Assembly: GCF_004358425.1 (NCBI RefSeq)
Contig: NZ_CP037948.1
Span: 2,123,501 to 2,187,500 of the forward strand
Source: Qipengyuania sediminis
GTDB taxonomy: Bacteria; Pseudomonadota; Alphaproteobacteria; Sphingomonadales; Sphingomonadaceae
Length of the DNA stretch: 64,000 bases
Direction: 5' to 3'
Shown: in pieces, positions 38,590 to 48,583 of the stretch
Position numbering within the stretch: position 1 is the first letter of the stretch
How the letters are laid out: the number at the start of each line of letters is the position of its first letter
Notes under the pieces: generated by a model
Told to the model about the DNA's origin: nothing
Database searches by the model: none
Seen by the model: the letters and a program-made list of their open reading frames with translations, nothing else
Position numbers and translations under genes: made by a program

Positions 38590-39569
38590 CCCCAGAACCC
38601 CGCGCCGGGAGGGTGCAGCCAGCCACCCTCTGCGCGCACCCCGCCTATGCGGTCATCCGCCAGCCACAACGGTCCGTCGAGATCGACCCAATCCGCGAGG
38701 CGGGCGATATGCAGCGCGGGCGCGATCCCGAGCGAGGAGCAGACCATGCAACCCGCCATCAGCCCGAGTCCGCGCGCCTTGGCATGATGCGCCAGCGCCA
38801 GTCCGGCGCTGAGCCCGCCCGCCTTGTCGAGCTTGACATTGACCGCATCGTATCGCGCGGCCACGCGGTCGAGCTCGGCGAGCGTATGCACCGCCTCGTC
38901 CGCGCAGATCGGCACCGGGCTGTCATAGCCTGCGAGCCAGTCGTCGGCGCCCGCCGGAACCGGCTGCTCGATGAGAGACACACGCGCATCCACAAGCATC
39001 GGCATCGCCGCGCGCAAAAGCGTCTCGTCCCAGCTTTCGTTGGGGTCGACGATCAGGGCGGGGGCCGGCGCGGCGGCGCGGACGGCGCGGATCGCCGCTG
39101 CGGGCTCCTTCGCATCGACCTTCACCTTGAGCAGCGGCGCATCGGCAAGCAGACTGGCCTCCTCGGCCATCGCCTCGGGCGTATCGATCCCGATGGTGAG
39201 CGCGCTGGCGAGCGGCGCGGGCTCCGGCGTTCCTAACAGTGCGGCGACACTTCGCGCCGTGCGCTTCGCATCCAAATCCCACAGGGCGCAATCGACGGCA
39301 TTGCGCGCTGCACCCGGTGGCATCAGCGCCTCGATATCGGCCCGCCCCGCTCCCGCTTCCAGCGTGCTGCGCACCGCTTCGATGGCGGCGATGACGCCCG
39401 CTACGCTTTCTCCATAACGGGGGTAGGGCACCCCCTCCCCCCGCCCCTCGACGCCGTTTTCGCGTATGGCAACCGTCACCACCTCCGCCGCGGTCTTGAC
39501 TCCGCGCGCGATGCGGAAGGGGCGGCTCAGCGCGAAGCTGTCGTGGCGGAGGGTGAGGGTGCGGTGCAT
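38586..39569 (-). CDS. Enolase-superfamily dipeptide / N-acyl amino acid epimerase (AEE/DgcA-like)
   Basis: The 327-residue enzyme has the muconate-lactonizing-enzyme fold. The catalytic KxK is at LLKVKVDAK (Lys148, Lys150). Metal ligands are Asp175 in IVDPNESWD, Glu in SLIEQPV and Asp in CADEAVH, and the second Lys is in VNVKLDKAGG. The family includes L-Ala-D/L-Glu epimerase of murein recycling and DgcA, which epimerises N-acyl D-glutamate. The ATG at 39569 overlaps the DUF1611 gene by 43 bases, so the pair is coupled. This DUF1611 plus epimerase pairing is the DgcN-DgcA arrangement. Confidence 0.9.
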   Translation of the reverse strand: MHRTLTLRHDSFALSRPFRIARGVKTAAEVVTVAIRENGVEGRGEGVPYPRYGESVAGVIAAIEAVRSTLEAGAGRADIEALMPPGAARNAVDCALWDLDAKRTARSVAALLGTPEPAPLASALTIGIDTPEAMAEEASLLADAPLLKVKVDAKEPAAAIRAVRAAAPAPALIVDPNESWDETLLRAAMPMLVDARVSLIEQPVPAGADDWLAGYDSPVPICADEAVHTLAELDRVAARYDAVNVKLDKAGGLSAGLALAHHAKARGLGLMAGCMVCSSLGIAPALHIARLADWVDLDGPLWLADDRIGGVRAEGGWLHPPGAGFWG

Positions 39570-40558
39570 AGGAAGTCGAGGATCGGATCGGTGCCGAAGC
39601 GATGCGGATCGGTCACCGGCAGCGCCAGGCGGTCCTCGGTCGCCACGCAAAGCGCGCACGCCGCCGCTTCGTCCAAGGCCGCAGTGTTCAAACAGATCCC
39701 CGCGGCATAGACCTGCGGGCTGGTGAGCCGCGCGGCTTCGAGGTTGCGGGCAAGGCAATCCTCGAGATCGGGCAGATGGCGGCCGGGCAGTCCGCGCATC
39801 TCGCGCCGCGCGGGGTCGTGGCACAGCACCAGCGCTTCGGGCTGCGCGCCATGAAGGAGGCCGAGCGATACACCCGCGAAGCTCGGGTGGAACAGCGATC
39901 CCTGGCCCTCGATCACGTCCCAGCCGGCATCCGTGCGGGCCGGGGTGAGCTGCTCGATGGCCCCGGAAATGAAGTCGGCGACCACCGCGTCGACGGGTAC
40001 CCCGCCCCCCGCAATCAGGATGCCGGTCTGTCCCGTGGCACGGAAATCGGCCACCGCCCCGCGGTCCCGCAACCCTGCGGCAAGCGCCAGGGACGCATAC
40101 ATCTTGCCGACCGAGCAGTCCGTGCCGACCGTGAGCAGCCGCCGCCCGCGACGCGGCATTCCGGTTCCCACCTGCAGGTCAGGAGGCGGATCGCGCACAT
40201 CGATGAGACGCAAGCCCCGCGCCTTGGCAAAGGCAACAAGGCTCGGCACCCCGCGCAGCCGGTGGTGGAGGCCCGAGGCGACGTGGAGCCCGGCGGCGAG
40301 CGCCTGATGCGCGTCTTCGATGAGCGCCGGCGCCATCGCCCCGCCGGCATGGGCGATACCGAGCACAAGCGTCTTCGCCCCCCGCGCTGCGGCGTCATCC
40401 ATCGAGAGCCGCGGCAGGCCGAGGGTCAGGGGGCAATCGTCGTGCCGGAATTCCCCCACGCAGTCTCTTGGCCTGAAAGTCGCGAGCCCGCGCGACGTCT
40501 TGATGCCGACTGGATCGGTCGAACGGCCAAGATAAAGAAGGAAGGGCGGTTCGATCAC
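39527..40558 (-). CDS. DUF1611 protein, DgcN-like N-acetyltransferase
   Basis: The 343-residue protein has an N-terminal domain (YLGRSTDPVGIKTSRGL) and a P-loop-like second domain with GTDCSVGK (Gly145-Lys152). The later blocks are GQTGILIAGGGVPVDAVVADFISG and EGQGSLFHPSFAGVSLGLLHG. These are the DUF1611 signature blocks. DgcN of this family is reported to N-acetylate D-glutamate, working with DgcA. Here it lies directly upstream of the epimerase, with a LysR regulator next door, as expected for D-amino acid catabolism. The enzymatic role is by analogy. Confidence 0.85.
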   Translation of the reverse strand: MIEPPFLLYLGRSTDPVGIKTSRGLATFRPRDCVGEFRHDDCPLTLGLPRLSMDDAAARGAKTLVLGIAHAGGAMAPALIEDAHQALAAGLHVASGLHHRLRGVPSLVAFAKARGLRLIDVRDPPPDLQVGTGMPRRGRRLLTVGTDCSVGKMYASLALAAGLRDRGAVADFRATGQTGILIAGGGVPVDAVVADFISGAIEQLTPARTDAGWDVIEGQGSLFHPSFAGVSLGLLHGAQPEALVLCHDPARREMRGLPGRHLPDLEDCLARNLEAARLTSPQVYAAGICLNTAALDEAAACALCVATEDRLALPVTDPHRFGTDPILDFLCTAPSPSATTASR

Positions 40559-40626
40559 GCCCGCGTGGCTAGCTCCGGCAGGCCATTCGCGCGACGATCG
40601 AGGCGGGGGAGCGGCATAGCCAGGCG

Positions 40627-41517
40627 TTATGCCGTGCGCGCCTCGATTCGCTGCGCGAGTGCTTTCAGGAACCTGGTCGCCAGCATCGCCGGAGGGCGAT
40701 CCTGGAGATAGAGCGCATTGACGTCGAAGCGCAGCGGCTGCGCCAGCGGGCGCATGGCGAGCCCGTCCGTCAGCGAGGCGCGGGCGGTGAAGCTGTCAAC
40801 CACGGTCAGCCCCACCCCATGCCGCACCAGCGCGGTGGCGATGTGGAAGGTGCGCGCGGAAATGACCTCGTCGAGCGCGATCCCCCGGGCAGCGACTTCC
40901 GCGGTGAAGAGCTGGCCGATGGGGCCGCTCGCGGCGAGGCTGACCAGCGGGCGGCCCGCGAGTTCGGCAAGGTCGATCCGCGCAGGTGCGTCGGGCAGAT
41001 CGGCTTCGCGGTAGAGCACGACGAGCTCGCCCGAGCCCAGGCGGCGATGGCCGAGCGCCGAGCCCGTCGGCACCTCATAGGCGATCGCGAGGTCGGTCTC
41101 CCGCTCGTAGAGCTTGCGGAGCAGATCGGCATGATGGATCGTCTGGAGGTCGAAGCGGACCTCGGGATTTGTCTTGAGAAAGCTCGCGACCGTGGCGGGA
41201 AGGGCATCGAGCGCGAGCGAGGGGAGCGCGGATATGCGCAGCAGCGCGCCGCTGCCGCGCTTCAGATTGCGGGTCGCTTCGCGAAGCGCGCCGACGCGGT
41301 CCTGGATTTCCGCAACCTCGCCGAAGAGGGCATGTGCGTCCGCCGTCGCGACCAGCCGACCGGCGGTGCGGTGGAACAGGGGGAAGCCCAGCAGCGATTC
41401 GGCATGTCGCAGCACCTTCGAGACCGAAGGCTGCGAGACATTGAGCATCCGCGCCGCCGCACTGACCGAGCCGTTGACATAGACGGCGTGGAAGACTTCG
41501 ATGTGACGCAGGTTCAT
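40627..41517 (-). CDS. LysR family transcriptional regulator
   Basis: The 296-residue protein starts with the LysR helix-turn-helix (MNLRHIEVFHAVYVNGSVSA, then AARMLNVSQPSVSKVLRHAE). An effector-binding domain follows with VRFDLQTIHHADLLRKLYE and LGHRRLGSGELVVLYRE. The ATG at 41517 is used; the 26-codon upstream extension is unlikely. It is divergent from a serine beta-lactamase-like gene, with 76 bases between, and is on the same strand as the DgcN-DgcA-like pair. It resembles both an ampR-ampC arrangement and a DgcR-type regulator. Confidence 0.9.
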   Translation of the reverse strand: MNLRHIEVFHAVYVNGSVSAAARMLNVSQPSVSKVLRHAESLLGFPLFHRTAGRLVATADAHALFGEVAEIQDRVGALREATRNLKRGSGALLRISALPSLALDALPATVASFLKTNPEVRFDLQTIHHADLLRKLYERETDLAIAYEVPTGSALGHRRLGSGELVVLYREADLPDAPARIDLAELAGRPLVSLAASGPIGQLFTAEVAARGIALDEVISARTFHIATALVRHGVGLTVVDSFTARASLTDGLAMRPLAQPLRFDVNALYLQDRPPAMLATRFLKALAQRIEARTA

Positions 41518-41593
41518 GGGCAAGGCCCCTAGGCATTGAGCCGGCGCGCCTCCACCCCTATCGCCCATGCGGGGAACCGGCAGAGGGTGATGC

Positions 41594-42805
41594 ATGAGCG
41601 GACGGATGGCATTTGCTGGCGCGATGCTGATGGCGTGCGCCGGGCCGGTCGCGGCGCAGACTGCGCCCGTCGCCGGCCCCCCCGTGCGTCAGGAGCCCGT
41701 AGCCGCGGCGCGGATCGCTTTCGACAAGGAAGGCGAGACGTCGGTCGCAGTGACCGGGCTGGCCGACCGGGCGAGCGGACGGCGGCTGACCGCGGACGAT
41801 CCCGTGCGCGCCGCCTCCATTTCCAAGCTCGTGGTCGGGATCGCCGTCATGCGCCTTGTCGAGCAGGGCAAGCTCGATCTCGACGCCGATGTTTCGGACC
41901 GGCTCGGCTGGCGCGTGCGCAATCCTGCCTTTCCGGACACGGCGATCACGCTGCGGATGCTGCTTGGCCATAGCTCCAGCCTCACCGACAACGTCGATTA
42001 TGTGCTGCCGCTCGATGCCGAGATGGCGGCCGTGCTGGCCGATCCCAGGGCCTGGGACGCCGCGCATCCGCCGGGCCGCTATTTCCGCTACGCCAATCTC
42101 AACACGCCCGTTGTCGCGGCCGTGATGGAGCGAGCGACGGGGGAGCGCTTCGATCTCCTGATGCGGCGGCTGGTGCTCGCGCCACTGGGATTGGAGGCCT
42201 GCTACAACTGGGCGTCCTGCACTCCGGCAGCAAAGGCGCGTGCGGTGGTGCAATATCGCAAGCGTATGCCGACGCGCGATACCCCGGAATTCGTCGCTGG
42301 CTGCCCGGTGACCCCGGCGCGCGATGGAAGCTGCGACCTTGGGCAATGGCGCGCAGGGCGAAACGGGGCGATGTTCTCGCCGCAGGGGGGGCTGCGCATA
42401 TCCGCGCGGGGGCTGGCCACGATCGGAAGGCTGCTTCTGCACGAGGGGCGGCTTGGCGAGGCTCGGCTGCTCTCCCCCGCCTCGGTGCGGATGCTGATTG
42501 CGCCACAGTGGACCTTCGATGGGTCGAACGGCGACCGCCAGGGCGGCTTCCTGTGCCGATATGGCCTCGCCTCGCAGGTGCTGGCGACCAGGGTTCCTGA
42601 TTGCGCCGACGATCCTTTCGGAGACGGGCGGCCGCGCGCGGGCCATGCGGGCGACGCCTATGGCCTGCGCTCCGGCCTCTGGCTCGATCTTGAGCGCGGC
42701 ACCGGGGTCGCCTATTTCGCGACCGACGTGCTCGATGCCGATGCCGGCCTCCACTCCGCCTATACGCGGATCGAGGAACAGCTCGCGCGGGGCACCCGGC
42801 CGTGA
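41594..42805 (+). CDS. Serine beta-lactamase-like hydrolase (class C/DD-peptidase fold), exported
   Basis: The 403-residue protein has a signal peptide ([10 protein letters not shown]) and the class C motif set. SxxK is at SISKLVVG (Ser75, Lys78), a Tyr-x-Asn is at FRYANLN (about residues 163-165), and a His-x-Gly motif is in [14 protein letters not shown] near the C-terminus. Cys residues in ACYNWASC and GSCDLG may form disulfides. It could be a beta-lactamase, a D-stereospecific esterase or a DD-peptidase. It is divergent from the LysR gene, and its stop overlaps the aroC start (GTGA). Confidence 0.85.
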   Translation: MSGRMAFAGAMLMACAGPVAAQTAPVAGPPVRQEPVAAARIAFDKEGETSVAVTGLADRASGRRLTADDPVRAASISKLVVGIAVMRLVEQGKLDLDADVSDRLGWRVRNPAFPDTAITLRMLLGHSSSLTDNVDYVLPLDAEMAAVLADPRAWDAAHPPGRYFRYANLNTPVVAAVMERATGERFDLLMRRLVLAPLGLEACYNWASCTPAAKARAVVQYRKRMPTRDTPEFVAGCPVTPARDGSCDLGQWRAGRNGAMFSPQGGLRISARGLATIGRLLLHEGRLGEARLLSPASVRMLIAPQWTFDGSNGDRQGGFLCRYGLASQVLATRVPDCADDPFGDGRPRAGHAGDAYGLRSGLWLDLERGTGVAYFATDVLDADAGLHSAYTRIEEQLARGTRP

Positions 42806-43869
42806 GCTGGAACACCTTCGGGCGGGTCTTCCGCTACACCACCTGGGGCGAGAGTCACGGAGCCGCCCTCGGGGCGGTGGTCGACGGCTGCCCCCCGGGC
42901 CTCGCGCTCGACGAGGCCGCGATCCAGCCCTTCCTCGATGCGCGGCGCCCCGGCCAATCACGCTTCACCACGCAGCGGCAGGAATTGGACCGGATTCGCA
43001 TTCTTTCGGGCCTATTCGAAGGTCGGACGACGGGCACGCCCATCAGCCTGATGATCGAGAATACGGACGCGCGGCCCAGGGACTACGCCCCCATCGCTGG
43101 AGCCTACCGGCCGGGCCATGCCGACTACGCCTATGATGCCAAATACGGATTGCGCGATCATCGCGGGGGCGGGCGCTCGAGCGCGCGCGAGACCGCGGCT
43201 CGGGTGGCGGCGGGCGCAGTGGCGCGGGCAGTGATCCCGGAAGTCTCGATTACCGCCTATGTCAGCGAGATCGGCGGCGACGCGGCGGACCCCGCCGCCT
43301 TCGACATGGGCGAGATCGATCGCAACCCCTTCTTCTGCCCGGACCCCGTTGCGGCGCAGCGGTGGGAGGGCCTGCTCGACGAAGCGCGCAAAGCGGGATC
43401 GAGCCTCGGCGCGGTGGTCGAATGCGTGGCCGACGGGGTGCCTGCGGGCTGGGGCGCGCCGCTCTATGCCAAGCTCGACGCCGATCTCGCCGCGGCGATG
43501 ATGGGGATCAATGCGGTAAAGGGTGTCGAGATCGGCGAAGGCTTCGCCGCGGCCCGGTTGAGAGGTGAGGAAAACGCCGATGCGATGCGGCCGGGGAAGG
43601 CTGGGCCCCAGTTCCTATCCAACCACGCCGGTGGCATCGCGGGCGGCATCTCTACCGGGCAGCCGATCCTCTGCCGGGTGGCGTTCAAGCCGACGAGTTC
43701 GATCCTGACCCCGGTCGCTTCGATCACGCGCGACGGCGACGCGGCGGAGGTGCGCACCACCGGGCGGCACGACCCCTGCGTCGGTATCCGCGGCGCGCCG
43801 GTTGTGGCAGCGATGATGGCGCTGGTCCTCGCCGATCAGAAGCTGCTCCACCGCGCGCAATGCGGGTGA
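42802..43869 (+). CDS. aroC: Chorismate synthase AroC
   Basis: The 355-residue enzyme makes chorismate from EPSP with reduced FMN, the last step of the shikimate pathway. All three signature regions are visible: [18 protein letters not shown] at residues 13-30, [21 protein letters not shown] near 115, and the C-terminal [19 protein letters not shown]. Length is normal. The GTG at 42802 overlaps the stop of the serine hydrolase gene (GTGA), so it depends on that gene for translation in this operon. Confidence 0.97.
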   Translation: MSWNTFGRVFRYTTWGESHGAALGAVVDGCPPGLALDEAAIQPFLDARRPGQSRFTTQRQELDRIRILSGLFEGRTTGTPISLMIENTDARPRDYAPIAGAYRPGHADYAYDAKYGLRDHRGGGRSSARETAARVAAGAVARAVIPEVSITAYVSEIGGDAADPAAFDMGEIDRNPFFCPDPVAAQRWEGLLDEARKAGSSLGAVVECVADGVPAGWGAPLYAKLDADLAAAMMGINAVKGVEIGEGFAAARLRGEENADAMRPGKAGPQFLSNHAGGIAGGISTGQPILCRVAFKPTSSILTPVASITRDGDAAEVRTTGRHDPCVGIRGAPVVAAMMALVLADQKLLHRAQCG

Positions 43870-43877
43870 GCGCCCGC

Positions 43878-44417
43878 TCAAAGCCGCTGGCTGAGGCGAA
43901 CCCCGAACATGTCGATCCCGGGATTCTGCTCCGAATTGAACAGCCGGCCGCCGCTGATATGGACCCAGCTCGCTTCGATCGAGGTGCTCCGCCCGAGCGG
44001 AATGCCGATCCCGAGCTCGGGCTCGAACAGCACCGCGCTGCCGAGATCGGTGCGTAACCCGGTAACGGGATCGACCCGCCGCTCCGGCCCGTTGTTGAGC
44101 GAAAGGCCCACGCCGGGGCGTATATAGACCGGCCCCACCGCGATCTTCCAGGCGAGGCCCGCCGCGACGAAATCGGTGCCTGCCGCGGTATTGACCGAGA
44201 CCAAGGCATAGGGGGCGGGCGCGCCGACGGCCTTTAACGCCATGATCGGCGATCCGCGGACTCCCAGCTGAAGATCAGCGCCCCCTTCGCCGGTGTCGAA
44301 GGTGAAGGGCGTCTCGACACCATGCGCGTAGATGCCGGCGAAGACCTCCTGCGCGGAGGCGGCACCAGGAAAGACGATAAGCGCGGCGGGAAGCAGGCGC
44401 AGAAGATAACGGACCAT
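43878..44417 (-). CDS. Lipid A 3-O-deacylase (PagL-like acyloxyacyl hydrolase)
   Basis: The 179-residue outer-membrane protein has a signal peptide (LIVFPGAASAQ) and a small barrel. The C-terminal block SWVHISGGRLF then NPGIDMFGVRL holds the PagL catalytic His153 and Ser155, and it ends with a terminal hydrophobic segment. PagL removes the 3-O-acyl chain of lipid A, which modulates immune or surface properties. The ATG at 44417 is chosen for the signal peptide; 44429 is an alternative. It is convergent with aroC and divergent from the MATE gene. Confidence 0.85.
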   Translation of the reverse strand: MVRYLLRLLPAALIVFPGAASAQEVFAGIYAHGVETPFTFDTGEGGADLQLGVRGSPIMALKAVGAPAPYALVSVNTAAGTDFVAAGLAWKIAVGPVYIRPGVGLSLNNGPERRVDPVTGLRTDLGSAVLFEPELGIGIPLGRSTSIEASWVHISGGRLFNSEQNPGIDMFGVRLSQRL

Positions 44418-44526
44418 GGCCCCGTCCATGCCGCGCGCCGGCTTGCTGAAAGGTGAAGTGCGGCTCGCAGGGAGACGGCACCATTGTCCGCCTTGAGGGA
44501 AAGGCCTATCGCGCCCGCCCCCTGTC

Positions 44527-45927
44527 ATGACCCGCGAACCGGTCCCGACACCCCCGCCCCCCGGCGGCGATGGTTGGCGCAAGGAGATCGCCGCGACCTT
44601 CGCGCTTGCCTGGCCGCTGGCGCTTGCGAACCTCTTGCAGATGCTGGTTCATGCAGTGGACGTGGTCTTCGTCGCGCGGTTGGGCGACCGCGAGCTTGCC
44701 GCTTCCGCGCTCGCCATCGCCTTGTTCGGGCTCGTCATGTGGGCCCTGTCGGGGCTGACCGGCATGGTCGCGGCGCTGATCGCGCAGGAGCTCGGCCGCC
44801 GCCGCCATGCAGTGCGCGAGGTGCGCCGCTCGGTCCGCATGGCGCTGTGGCTTGCAGTGGGGAGCGGGCTCATTGGTATGGCGCTGTGCTGGCAGGGCGA
44901 AGCGCTGATGCAGCTGACCGGCCAGCCCGAAGCGCTGTCCAGCCGCGCGGGCGATTTCCTGCGGATCATCATGTTCGCGATGATCCCGATGGTGGCGGCG
45001 AGCGTGCTCAGGAATTTCGTCAGCGCGCTCGGCCGCCCGATCTTCGCAACCGCCATCACCGGGGTGGCGCTGGGGGCCAGCCTGCTCTTCAACTACGCGC
45101 TGGTGTTCGGCAATCTCGGCGCGCCCGCGCTCGGCCTCGAAGGATCGGCGCTGGCGAGCGTGCTCACCTCGCTCGTCCAGCTGGCGACTTACCTGATCGC
45201 GATCCAGGCCGACCGGCGGCTGCGCCGCTATCGCATCTTCGGCAAATGGTGGCGCGCGGAATGGGGCCGCTTGCGCGATCTGGTCCGGTTGGGCGTACCG
45301 GTGATGATGATCATCGTGGCCGAAGCCGGCCTCTTCAGCGGCGCGGCCTTCCTGATGGGGCGGCTCGGCGAAGCGGAACTGGCCGGACACACCGTCGCGC
45401 TCCAGCTCGCCGCGCTCGCCTTCCAGATCCCCTTCGGCATCGGCCAGGCGGCGACGATCCGCGTGGGTTATCACTACGGCGCGGGCGACCGCGCGGCCGT
45501 GGGACGCGCCGGCTGGACCGGCATCGCGATGGCGGCGGTGACCATGCTGTTGACCGCCTCCGCCATGTTGCTCGCGCCCGAGCTGCTGCTGGCGATCTAT
45601 ATCGATCCCGCAGCACCCAAAAACGCCGCGATGGCTGGCTTTGCGGTAAAGTTCATGGTGGTCGCCGCCGCCTTCCAGCTCGCCGACGGGGTGCAGGCAG
45701 CGGCGGGCGGCGCGCTGCGCGGCTTGCAGGACACGCGGATGCCAATGGTGATCGCGATCTTCAGCTATTGGCTGCCCGGCTTCGGCATCGCCATGTGGCT
45801 CGGGTTCCAGACCCCGCTCGAAGGGACCGGGGTCTGGGTCGGCCTCGCCGTGGGCCTCGTCTTCGCGGCCGTGCTCCTCACCTGGCGCTGGTCCTGGCGC
45901 GAGCGCTTCGGCCTCGTCCCCGCCTAG
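44527..45927 (+). CDS. MATE family multidrug efflux transporter
   Basis: The 466-residue protein has twelve predicted helices in two similar halves. The first helix region (FALAWPLALANLLQMLVHAVD) and the second-half motif (LGVPVMMIIVAEAGLFSGAAF) fit the MATE (NorM/DinF) family. Blocks such as LRNFVSALGRP and the second-half ALRGLQDTRMPMVIAI are typical. It exports cationic drugs with Na+ or H+. The ATG at 44527 is used. A short Pro-rich N-terminal tail precedes the first helix. Confidence 0.92.
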   Translation: MTREPVPTPPPPGGDGWRKEIAATFALAWPLALANLLQMLVHAVDVVFVARLGDRELAASALAIALFGLVMWALSGLTGMVAALIAQELGRRRHAVREVRRSVRMALWLAVGSGLIGMALCWQGEALMQLTGQPEALSSRAGDFLRIIMFAMIPMVAASVLRNFVSALGRPIFATAITGVALGASLLFNYALVFGNLGAPALGLEGSALASVLTSLVQLATYLIAIQADRRLRRYRIFGKWWRAEWGRLRDLVRLGVPVMMIIVAEAGLFSGAAFLMGRLGEAELAGHTVALQLAALAFQIPFGIGQAATIRVGYHYGAGDRAAVGRAGWTGIAMAAVTMLLTASAMLLAPELLLAIYIDPAAPKNAAMAGFAVKFMVVAAAFQLADGVQAAAGGALRGLQDTRMPMVIAIFSYWLPGFGIAMWLGFQTPLEGTGVWVGLAVGLVFAAVLLTWRWSWRERFGLVPA

Positions 45928-46199
45928 GCGAAGACGAGCGCCGGGCGCGGCCTGCGCCGGCCCAGTCCTGCGCCGATTGCCCCCAGGATCAGGAGAAAGG
46001 CTTCGGCAAGCGCGGCATGGGCGGGCGCGAAGCCGGGTTCCGGCGCGATCACGGCTTGCAGCCCGGTATGCGATCGCGGCCGAAATAGGGCCCGATCGCT
46101 TTCCATCCCCTGATCCGCTGATCGTTCCCGCCCATGAACCTGCGCGCACACGTTTTTAACAACCGCAAGCCTGTCCGGCCGACCGTGGCTTGGGGCCAT
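45924..46199 (-). CDS. Possible small ORF with a PEP-CTERM-like tail (weak)
   Basis: The 91-residue reading ends in APEPGFAPAHAALAEAF, LLILGAIGAGLG and RRRPRP: a Pro-Glu-Pro, a hydrophobic span and an Arg cluster. This is the layout of PEP-CTERM sorting signals. The N-terminus is Arg-rich and lacks a signal peptide or a clear ribosome binding site. It shares the CTAG stop with the MATE gene. It could be a chance reading or a remnant of a longer gene. Confidence 0.25.
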   Translation of the reverse strand: MAPSHGRPDRLAVVKNVCAQVHGRERSADQGMESDRALFRPRSHTGLQAVIAPEPGFAPAHAALAEAFLLILGAIGAGLGRRRPRPALVFA

Positions 46200-46234
46200 G
46201 TCCTGTCGGGAGGCAAAAAAGCGCCCGCCGTGGC
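45928..46234. other. Intergenic region between the MATE gene and groES
   Basis: About 300 bases lie here without a well-supported gene, apart from the weak PEP-CTERM-like ORF. The GGGAGG-then-A-rich stretch near 46209-46219 and the promoter with CIRCE further right belong to the groESL control region. Confidence 0.4.
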
Positions 46235-46262
46235 TTGACGTCTTGCTGCGCGATTAACATAT
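46235..46262 (+). promoter_or_regulatory. Probable groESL promoter
   Basis: TTGACG (46235-46240, within CTTGACG) is followed after 16 bases by ACATAT (46257-46262), a fair -35/-10 pair. The CTTGAC -35 is also compatible with an RpoH heat-shock sigma factor. The CIRCE operator lies nine bases downstream. Confidence 0.55.
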
Positions 46263-46270
46263 GCGCGCCG

Positions 46271-46297
46271 CTGGCACTCGGCATGGACGAGTGCCAA
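46271..46297 (+). promoter_or_regulatory. CIRCE operator (HrcA binding site) upstream of groES
   Basis: CTGGCACTC (46271-46279), nine bases and GAGTGCCAA (46289-46297) form the inverted repeat matching CIRCE (TTAGCACTC-N9-GAGTGCTAA) with two changes per arm. It lies 37 bases before the groES ATG, so HrcA repression of groESL is expected. Confidence 0.92.
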
Positions 46298-46334
46298 ACC
46301 GTCATTCACTTATCGACAACAGAAGGTCATACAC

Positions 46335-46622
46335 ATGGCATTTCGTCCCCTGCACGACCGCGTGCTGGTCCGCCGTATCGAAGCCGACCAGAAGACCGCC
46401 GGCGGGATCATCATCCCCGACAGCGCCCAGGAGAAGCCGAGCGAAGGCGAAGTTCTCGCCGTGGGCTCGGGCGCGCGCAACGACCAGGGGCAGGTGACCC
46501 CGTGCGACGTCAAGACCGGCGACCGGGTGCTGTTCGGCAAGTGGTCGGGCACCGAGGTCAAGATCGACGGCGAGGACCTGCTGATCATGAAGGAAAGCGA
46601 CATCATGGGGATCGTCGGCTGA
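46335..46622 (+). CDS. groES: Co-chaperonin GroES
   Basis: The 95-residue GroES starts [20 protein letters not shown] and has the mobile loop [18 protein letters not shown]. The roof and C-terminal block are [19 protein letters not shown] and [13 protein letters not shown]. Seven copies cap GroEL during folding. It is the first gene of the groESL operon, with 59 bases to groEL. HrcA/CIRCE and possibly RpoH control it. Confidence 0.98.
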   Translation: MAFRPLHDRVLVRRIEADQKTAGGIIIPDSAQEKPSEGEVLAVGSGARNDQGQVTPCDVKTGDRVLFGKWSGTEVKIDGEDLLIMKESDIMGIVG

Positions 46623-46675
46623 TCCTCGTTCAGGTGTAACCTTACCGTAACTTTCCAATTTCTCTCGAAAGGTAA

Positions 46676-48325
<1,650 letters not shown>

Positions 48326-48334
48326 TTTTGGCTG

Positions 48335-48354
48335 GGCCAGCAAAAGCTGGCCCC
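48335..48354. repeat. Hairpin downstream of groEL (GGGCCAGC/GCTGGCCC)
   Basis: GGGCCAGC, a four-A loop and GCTGGCCC form a perfect stem nine bases after the groEL stop. There is no T-tract, so it may stabilise the 3' end of the mRNA rather than terminate. Confidence 0.5.
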
Positions 48355-48434
48355 AACACAAAATCGGAACCGCCGACGGAGGGGCGGCCGAAACCCGCCC
48401 TATCCGTGACGCCTCCCAACGATCCAAACCGAGA

Positions 48435-48463
48435 GACCCGGCGAAGCGATTCGCCGGGTCTTT
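48435..48463 (+). terminator. Rho-independent terminator of groESL
   Basis: GACCCGGCGAA (48435-48445) pairs perfectly with TTCGCCGGGTC (48450-48460) around GCGA, followed by TTT. The long GC-rich stem and the trailing T run make it a good intrinsic terminator. Confidence 0.85.
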
Positions 48464-48583
48464 CCACGTTCGGGCGGCGGCCAGGCCTCGCATCACCGCC
48501 GCTGAGACTCATTTCGTCGCATTCCGCAACCCAACGCCGGGCCCGCGCGCCATTAATGTTCTGCCAACCATGAGGGGGTTAGC

